A stretch of DNA of 64,000 nt from Candidatus Fluviicola riflensis (GTDB taxonomy: Bacteria > Bacteroidota > Bacteroidia > Flavobacteriales_D > Crocinitomicaceae): assembly GCA_002243285.1 (NCBI GenBank), contig CP022585.1, positions 1,910,641-1,974,640 of the forward strand, in the 5' to 3' direction. The notes below the pieces were generated by a model. The model was not told the origin of the DNA, ran no database searches, and was given only the letters and a program-made list of their open reading frames with translations. How positions within the stretch are numbered: the first letter of the stretch is position 1; each line of letters begins with the position of its first letter. This document shows, one piece after another, positions 60,453 through 64,000 of this stretch. Position numbers and translations under genes: made by a program.

Positions 60453-61673
60453 TTAATGACTGCTATTCGGTTTCACCGGAGCGCTTTGGCCTGCCAGTAA
60501 ATTGGTTAAACTGGTAAACAAAGCTTCGTTGTTCAGTACATAGAATGTTCCGCCGCGTCCGTTTTGGCTGCTGCTGCAAACTTGTCCCTGGTAAGCATAA
60601 TTTGGTCCCATAGCACCTTGCTGGTTCATATCGCCAAAAATACACAGTGGCTGTGAAGGATCTTTGGAAATTCCGATTTTCGCATGGTTGAAATTTTGTC
60701 CTTCGCCGCCTTCAAGGCCAAACGAAGTGCCATTCCAGCTGCCGGTTGTGGCAATTTCAATGGCTCCCGGAGTTCCAAGGTTTGACGACCAGCAATCAGG
60801 TACTTGTCCTGTTGCAGAACTGTAAATATTCGGACTGGCCCACCAGCTGGCGACGCGTAAATCCAACCCTTTGAGTTGAGCAGAAACCATTTGCCACGGT
60901 GGAACAGCCATTGCCGAAGGTTTGGAAATAATTTGAACACCGCTTGAAAGCGTGGCTTGTACTACAGTTGTGCTGGTTGATTCTTTCCCCAGGGTATTCA
61001 CCAGTGCCTGAATATCTGCCGGTCCGCCGTTGTTTACAATACTTGGCTGTGATAAATTGGTGGCAATACTAGCGTTGTTCAAAGCCTGTAACACAATCAC
61101 AACATCATCTTTGGTGAGTTTCAGTGAGAAAAAATGCTGACTCACTTCAATATCGTCGTCGTTGATGCAACCCAATGTGTTTCCGTCATTTTGGCGCGGA
61201 GTAAGACTACTTGCCGAAGCAGGCCATGATGGAGTTGTTGTCTGAAGTACCATTCCTTCTCCGTTGGCATTCCAGGCAATCATTCCTTTGCTGTGTCCCC
61301 ATGGTGAATCGAGGTTTTTGATTGGATTGTTGTAAAACTGATCATTCCAAACAACATAAAAGTAACCCGGAGTGTTGTAAATCTGCCCGAAAGTGGCGCC
61401 GAGCGGATCATTGTCTGTTGCTCCGATGCATTCATTTCCTTTTGCTAATGTAGGTGAAGCGCTCGTGGCAAACACATATTGCTGACTATGGCCGCTTTTG
61501 TAAGCATCAACCGTTCCGCCGAAAATTCCGGTAGATCCAATGGTTGGAGTCACGCCGTCGTCAGTACATCCGGGGAAAGAAGCGGCATTGAATTTAAAGG
61601 CAAACATCCAGTCAACAGGCGTGTTTTTATCAGCCATCGGGCTGGGAGCTGGGAGAATAGTGTTTTGGTTCAT
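60453..61673 (-). CDS. deoxyribonuclease II family protein
   Basis: 406 residues that align by eye with animal DNase II over the full length. PVDWMFAFKFN corresponds to PVDWFVVYKLP; DSPWGHSKGMIAWN to the first HxK motif (GHTKG); TPSWPASASS to the FPPPASS segment; FNHAKIGIS to the second HxK (DHSKW); and FGDMNQQGAM with NGRGGTFYV to GDMN and RGGGT. Two HxK motifs form a PLD-like acid endonuclease site. No signal peptide is visible (MNQNTILPAPSPMADKNT), so export is uncertain. It could digest DNA for nutrition or defence. Single gene with its own terminator. Confidence 0.88.
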   Translation of the reverse strand: MNQNTILPAPSPMADKNTPVDWMFAFKFNAASFPGCTDDGVTPTIGSTGIFGGTVDAYKSGHSQQYVFATSASPTLAKGNECIGATDNDPLGATFGQIYNTPGYFYVVWNDQFYNNPIKNLDSPWGHSKGMIAWNANGEGMVLQTTTPSWPASASSLTPRQNDGNTLGCINDDDIEVSQHFFSLKLTKDDVVIVLQALNNASIATNLSQPSIVNNGGPADIQALVNTLGKESTSTTVVQATLSSGVQIISKPSAMAVPPWQMVSAQLKGLDLRVASWWASPNIYSSATGQVPDCWSSNLGTPGAIEIATTGSWNGTSFGLEGGEGQNFNHAKIGISKDPSQPLCIFGDMNQQGAMGPNYAYQGQVCSSSQNGRGGTFYVLNNEALFTSLTNLLAGQSAPVKPNSSH

Positions 61674-61845
61674 GTTTAACTTAGTTAATAGTGTCAGATA
61701 AATAGATAATACGTTATGCGGGAGCTAATATAAAAGATTCTAAAGAATTAGCTGTGAATAGGGGTTGATTTTTCTGAAAATCGATTTTAGATGACCAGAT
61801 TTGAATATTGCTCTACGCGACAACAAAAACGTATTTTGTTCCAAC

Positions 61846-61886
61846 AAAAATCCCGCTGTCTGCCTGAGGCGAACAACGGGATTTTG
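61846..61886 (-). terminator. terminator for the SPFH gene
   Basis: AAAAATCCCG (61846-61855) and CGGGATTTT (61877-61885) form a stem with a 21-base loop. On the minus strand it lies just past the SPFH stop. The 61674-61845 gap otherwise shows only AT-rich sequence. Confidence 0.75.
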
Positions 61887-61900
61887 ATAGAGTGGGGCAC

Positions 61901-62821
61901 TTATTTCTTTTTAAGCATATCGGTTGCCATCATTTGTTGCATGGTTTTTTCCATTCCATCAACGGAACCATCTAAGAAGATGACATTTCCATTACCTTTT
62001 TCGGCAAATTCTTTCACGGCTTCCGTCCACATAGAGAACAAAATCAATGAGGTATCGAGGTTTGCGGCTTTCATTTGTTCGGCTGCTTCAGACATACCTT
62101 TGGCAACTTCTTCACGGAAAAGGGCGATACCCTGACCTTTCAGCTGCGAAGCTTCTTTTTCTGCCTGAGCGGCAATTTTGATTGCATTACCATCGGCTTC
62201 GGCAGCTTTTGTTTTCGTGATCAGGAGCGCCTGGCCTTCATTTTCAGCTGCAGCTTTCAGGTTGTTGGAAGCAACCACTTTTGCCATTGAAGCCGTGATT
62301 TCGGCGTCAAACATAATATCGTTAAGCTGCAAATCGATTAGGTGGAACCCCCATGTTTCAAGGGTTTGATCCAGGCTTTCTTTCACGTCGTCTACAATTT
62401 CGCGACGCAATAATAAAATCTCCGCTTGTTTTTTTGTTGCTACAAATCCACGTACCGAGCCTTCAATAGTACGAATCAACGCTTGTGAAAAACTGCGCTG
62501 GTCCATAAATTTAAAGGCAACATTTTTGATCGTTTCTTCATTGGCATCAAGTACCGAGTAAACAAGCATGGCTTTGAAATATACATTTGCCTGGTCTTGT
62601 GTAATGGCTTGGAATTCCATTTCAACCGCCCGGTTCTGAATAGAAACACGGCTAAACGTACGTTCCAGAAAAGGAATTCGCAGATTAAGCCCCGGATGCA
62701 GGATTCGACGATATTTTCCGAACATGGTCAACACCCCGATCGTACCTTGTTGAACGGTCGTGAATGAAGCCAGAATAAGCAGTGCTCCTACGGAAATGAG
62801 CACAATCATTGGAACAGACAT
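61901..62821 (-). CDS. SPFH/Band 7 (stomatin-like) protein
   Basis: 306 residues from the ATG at 62821 (the open frame to 63022 is rejected because it crosses an opposite-strand small gene). An N-terminal membrane helix (MIVLISVGALLILASFTTVQ) is followed by the Band 7 domain: GTIGVLTMFGKYRRILHPGL, RTIEGSVRGFVATKKQAEI and DIMFDAEITASMAKVV, then a long coiled coil rich in Ala, Glu and Lys. Such proteins form large ring oligomers on the membrane. No NfeD partner is adjacent. Confidence 0.92.
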   Translation of the reverse strand: MSVPMIVLISVGALLILASFTTVQQGTIGVLTMFGKYRRILHPGLNLRIPFLERTFSRVSIQNRAVEMEFQAITQDQANVYFKAMLVYSVLDANEETIKNVAFKFMDQRSFSQALIRTIEGSVRGFVATKKQAEILLLRREIVDDVKESLDQTLETWGFHLIDLQLNDIMFDAEITASMAKVVASNNLKAAAENEGQALLITKTKAAEADGNAIKIAAQAEKEASQLKGQGIALFREEVAKGMSEAAEQMKAANLDTSLILFSMWTEAVKEFAEKGNGNVIFLDGSVDGMEKTMQQMMATDMLKKK

Positions 62822-62941
62822 AATTTCAGTTATTGGTTGAAACAAAGCTATCAAATTCTTTTTAGGGCGATGAAAAAAAACAGAATAAATAAAATAAATT
62901 GAAAGATCTAACGTTTTGATTTGAAAGTAGTAATTGAGCCT

Positions 62942-63094
62942 ATGGTAAAAAAATACGCAACGGATTCGCAGCGTAACGAAGGTAAAGGTTATGCATCTCC
63001 TTCGGCTGCACTTGTTCAACACTTATTGAATTACAGTAAAGCGTTGGAAGTGAAAAAAGTAAAGCACAAAAAAGTGCTGTTGAACCTCAACTGA
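62942..63094 (+). CDS. small basic protein (50 aa) of unknown function
   Basis: An ATG at 62942 opens 50 codons, MVKKYATDSQRNEGKGYASP followed by SAALVQHLLNYSKALEV and KKVKHKKVLLNLN, then TGA. A perfect terminator follows within 7 bases (63101-63126), which strongly supports a real gene. Basic and helical, with an HLLNYSKALEVKK block that recalls small conserved proteins of Flavobacteriia by memory only. It lies opposite the 5' side of the SPFH gene, divergent from it. Function unknown. Confidence 0.65.
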   Translation: MVKKYATDSQRNEGKGYASPSAALVQHLLNYSKALEVKKVKHKKVLLNLN

Positions 63095-63100
63095 TCTTGA

Positions 63101-63126
63101 AAGCCCTTGAAAAAGGGCTTTTTTTA
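63101..63126 (+). terminator. rho-independent terminator after the 50-aa gene
   Basis: AAGCCCTT (63101-63108) pairs with AAGGGCTT (63113-63120), loop GAAA, then five Ts continuing the run. Confidence 0.9.
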
Positions 63127-63139
63127 TGGGGAATTGTTC

Positions 63140-63198
63140 CACGTAATATTGCAAATTTACGGGTTGTAAAATGGCATGTAAATTTGCAATATTACGTG
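63140..63198. repeat. long palindrome, family F copy 2
   Basis: CACGTAATATTGCAAATTTA (63140-63159) and the inverse TAAATTTGCAATATTACGTG (63179-63198) form the same stem as at 16393-16451. The 20-base cores are identical; the loop (about 19 bases) differs. It begins 13 bases after the terminator above. Confidence 0.85.
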
Positions 63199-63215
63199 TG
63201 GTTTTAGGGATGGAT

Positions 63216-63467
63216 TTTTGCCGCAGATTCCACAGATGGATGAATACGATGCATTCATTTTGATTGACCAAGTCCCGTAGCGACGTAATACGGTAAAATC
63301 GGAATCTCCTACTAATCCCATCACCCCGTAGGGTTGAGACATATAAAGCACATTATAATATCTTGCCCCTATGGGGCAAAGTATCGCCTTCCCAGTTTTA
63401 TTTTTCACCATATTACGTCCCTACGGGACTTCTATCTGTGAAAATCTGTGGAATCTGTGGTCGAAAA
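63216..63467. repeat. inverted-repeat element, family B copy with nested family D element
   Basis: The left end TTTTTGCCGCAGATTCCACA plus GATGGAT and right end TATCTGTGAAAATCTGTGGA plus ATCTGTGG are inverses with a few mismatches. A family D element (63270-63431) is inserted inside and abuts the right arm. These elements fill the gap 63095-63554 apart from two terminators. Confidence 0.75.
63270..63431. repeat. interspersed repeat, family D copy 2, nested in family B
   Basis: AAGTCCCGTAGCGACGTAAT plus ACGGTAAAA (63270-63298) is inverted at 63400-63431 (ATTTTTCACCATATTACGTC, CCTACGGGACTT) with three mismatches. The interior has CATCACCCCGTAGGGTTGAG and the hairpin TTGCCCCTATGGGGCAAA. The first of these also occurs in the 29.0 kb copy. 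Confidence 0.8.
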
Positions 63468-63499
63468 TCCAGGTACGATTATCATGGAGTTTGATAAAC

Positions 63500-63533
63500 A
63501 AAAAAGGGTCGTCAGCCTTAGACTGACGACCCT
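63500..63533 (-). terminator. rho-independent terminator after the M13 peptidase gene
   Basis: GGGTCGTCAG and CTGACGACCC (63506-63532) pair perfectly across CCTTAGA; on the minus strand the stem is followed by six Ts. Confidence 0.9.
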
Positions 63534-63554
63534 ATAATAGATCTCAGGATTGGA

Positions 63555-64000
63555 TTACCAGATCTTTGACACTTTTCCTGCCTCGTTGCGCATTTTGTTG
63601 CCTTCCTTCACACTGAATGCATCAAAAAATTCAGGACAATTCATTAGCGGACCGTTAACACGATACATTCCCGGTGAATGCGGATCGTTTGCAATACGGT
63701 TTTTCAGTTCCGAGTCGGTATAGTTTATTTTCCAAAGTTGTGCGTAAGCAATGAAGAACCGCTGAGCAGGTGTGTAACCTTCGCGTAATTTGCCACTTTT
63801 AAATTCTTCTGTTCGCTGGTAAGCATAAAAAGCCATGGTCAAACCACCCAAATCGGCAATGTTTTCACCCATTGTTAAGTCAGGATTCACACAATGACCT
63901 TCTATCGGACAGAAGCCTGAAAAGGTTTCGCCCAGAATTTTGGTGCGCGATTCAAACAACGAACGATCACTTTCCGTCCACCAATTGGTAAATGTCCCGT
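63555..64000 (-). CDS. M13 (neprilysin-like) zinc metallopeptidase, C-terminal part only
   Basis: The gene continues beyond the right edge; the visible 148 residues are the C-terminal part. TFTNWWTESDRSLFESRTK leads in, then NPDLTMGENIADLGGLTMAF provides the third zinc ligand Glu and its partner Asp. NDPHSPGMYRVNGPL and PEFFDAFSVKEGNKM, ending in W, are typical of M13 peptidases, although bacterial forms often end in W or its neighbour. The HExxH motif would be further upstream, outside the window. It is followed by a strong terminator at 63500-63533. Confidence 0.92.
   Translation of the reverse strand, partial: GTFTNWWTESDRSLFESRTKILGETFSGFCPIEGHCVNPDLTMGENIADLGGLTMAFYAYQRTEEFKSGKLREGYTPAQRFFIAYAQLWKINYTDSELKNRIANDPHSPGMYRVNGPLMNCPEFFDAFSVKEGNKMRNEAGKVSKIW

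Noticed and set aside
61791..62135. 114-codon plus-strand frame over the SPFH gene end
   Set aside because: It is antisense to the SPFH coiled coil and contains the terminator stem; no support as a gene.
63136..63147. Half of a parS-like GTTCCACGT site
   Set aside because: Only one half is present, and it is explained by the start of the family F palindrome; no full parS was found despite parAB.

Overview
The window looks like a chromosomal segment of a Bacteroidota bacterium, most likely order Flavobacteriales and near Crocinitomicaceae/Fluviicola; this placement is an inference. It rests on promoters of the TTG-N19-TAnnTTTG type, on Bacteroidota-typical genes (DUF3276, long LepB with an N-terminal membrane extension, DUF5683, BshA, putative porin, LuxC-like reductase beside a ferredoxin) and on many intergenic palindromic repeats of the kind common in this phylum. 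No rRNA, CRISPR array, prophage or classical transposase was seen.

Layout. 0.2-7 kb: an XRE/S24-type regulator behind an operator-like repeat cluster, RecQ, a secreted protein, IlvE and a secreted protein. 7-13 kb: a minus-strand operon parA-parB-DUF5683-dapB-lepB-wbqC. 13-19 kb: DUF3276, a secreted protein, ferredoxin, LuxC-like reductase, thioredoxin, a lipoprotein and a LysM glucosaminidase. 19-26 kb: a TPR-like protein, ProS, two tRNA-Glu genes, S20, a putative porin and diacylglycerol kinase. 26-28 kb: a TetR gene and a three-gene membrane/rhodanese operon whose promoter carries a perfect 26-bp palindrome. 28-36 kb: FabG, a 1030-residue ABCG-like transporter, two secreted proteins, HemB, carbonic anhydrase and OsmC. 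36.7-43.9 kb: a complete, tightly overlapping hisGDCBHAFI operon preceded by a His4 leader peptide and an attenuator. 44.1-46.2 kb: an AT-rich, probably acquired patch with a HEPN-RNase-like gene, a Zn-ribbon/DUF4145 gene, two small unknown genes and cassette-like boundary sequences. 46.3-53.6 kb: ProC, a repeat-rich gap, a lipoprotein, an EEP hydrolase, two rhomboids and MutL. 53.9-64 kb: a GxxExxY gene nested in an inverted-repeat element, a GH3/beta-lactamase fusion, BshA, a TPR protein, a DNase II homologue, an SPFH protein, a 50-codon gene and the C-terminal part of an M13 peptidase.

The most interesting non-gene signal is a set of at least seven families of intergenic inverted repeats. 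One family (18.7, 20.6 and 53.9-54.4 kb) has about 20-bp terminal inverted repeats and conserved inner arms. Two copies are about 125 bp and empty; the third has the same two halves with a GxxExxY (PD-(D/E)XK-like) gene between them. A fourth element at 13.0 kb keeps the inner arms but has different terminal repeats. This looks like a mobile or maintained element with cargo-carrying and empty forms. Other highlights are the His leader attenuator, the HEPN/DUF4145 pair, a prokaryotic DNase II, a MutL lacking its endonuclease metal ligands, and a 25-bp perfect palindrome repeated at 16.4 and 63.1 kb.
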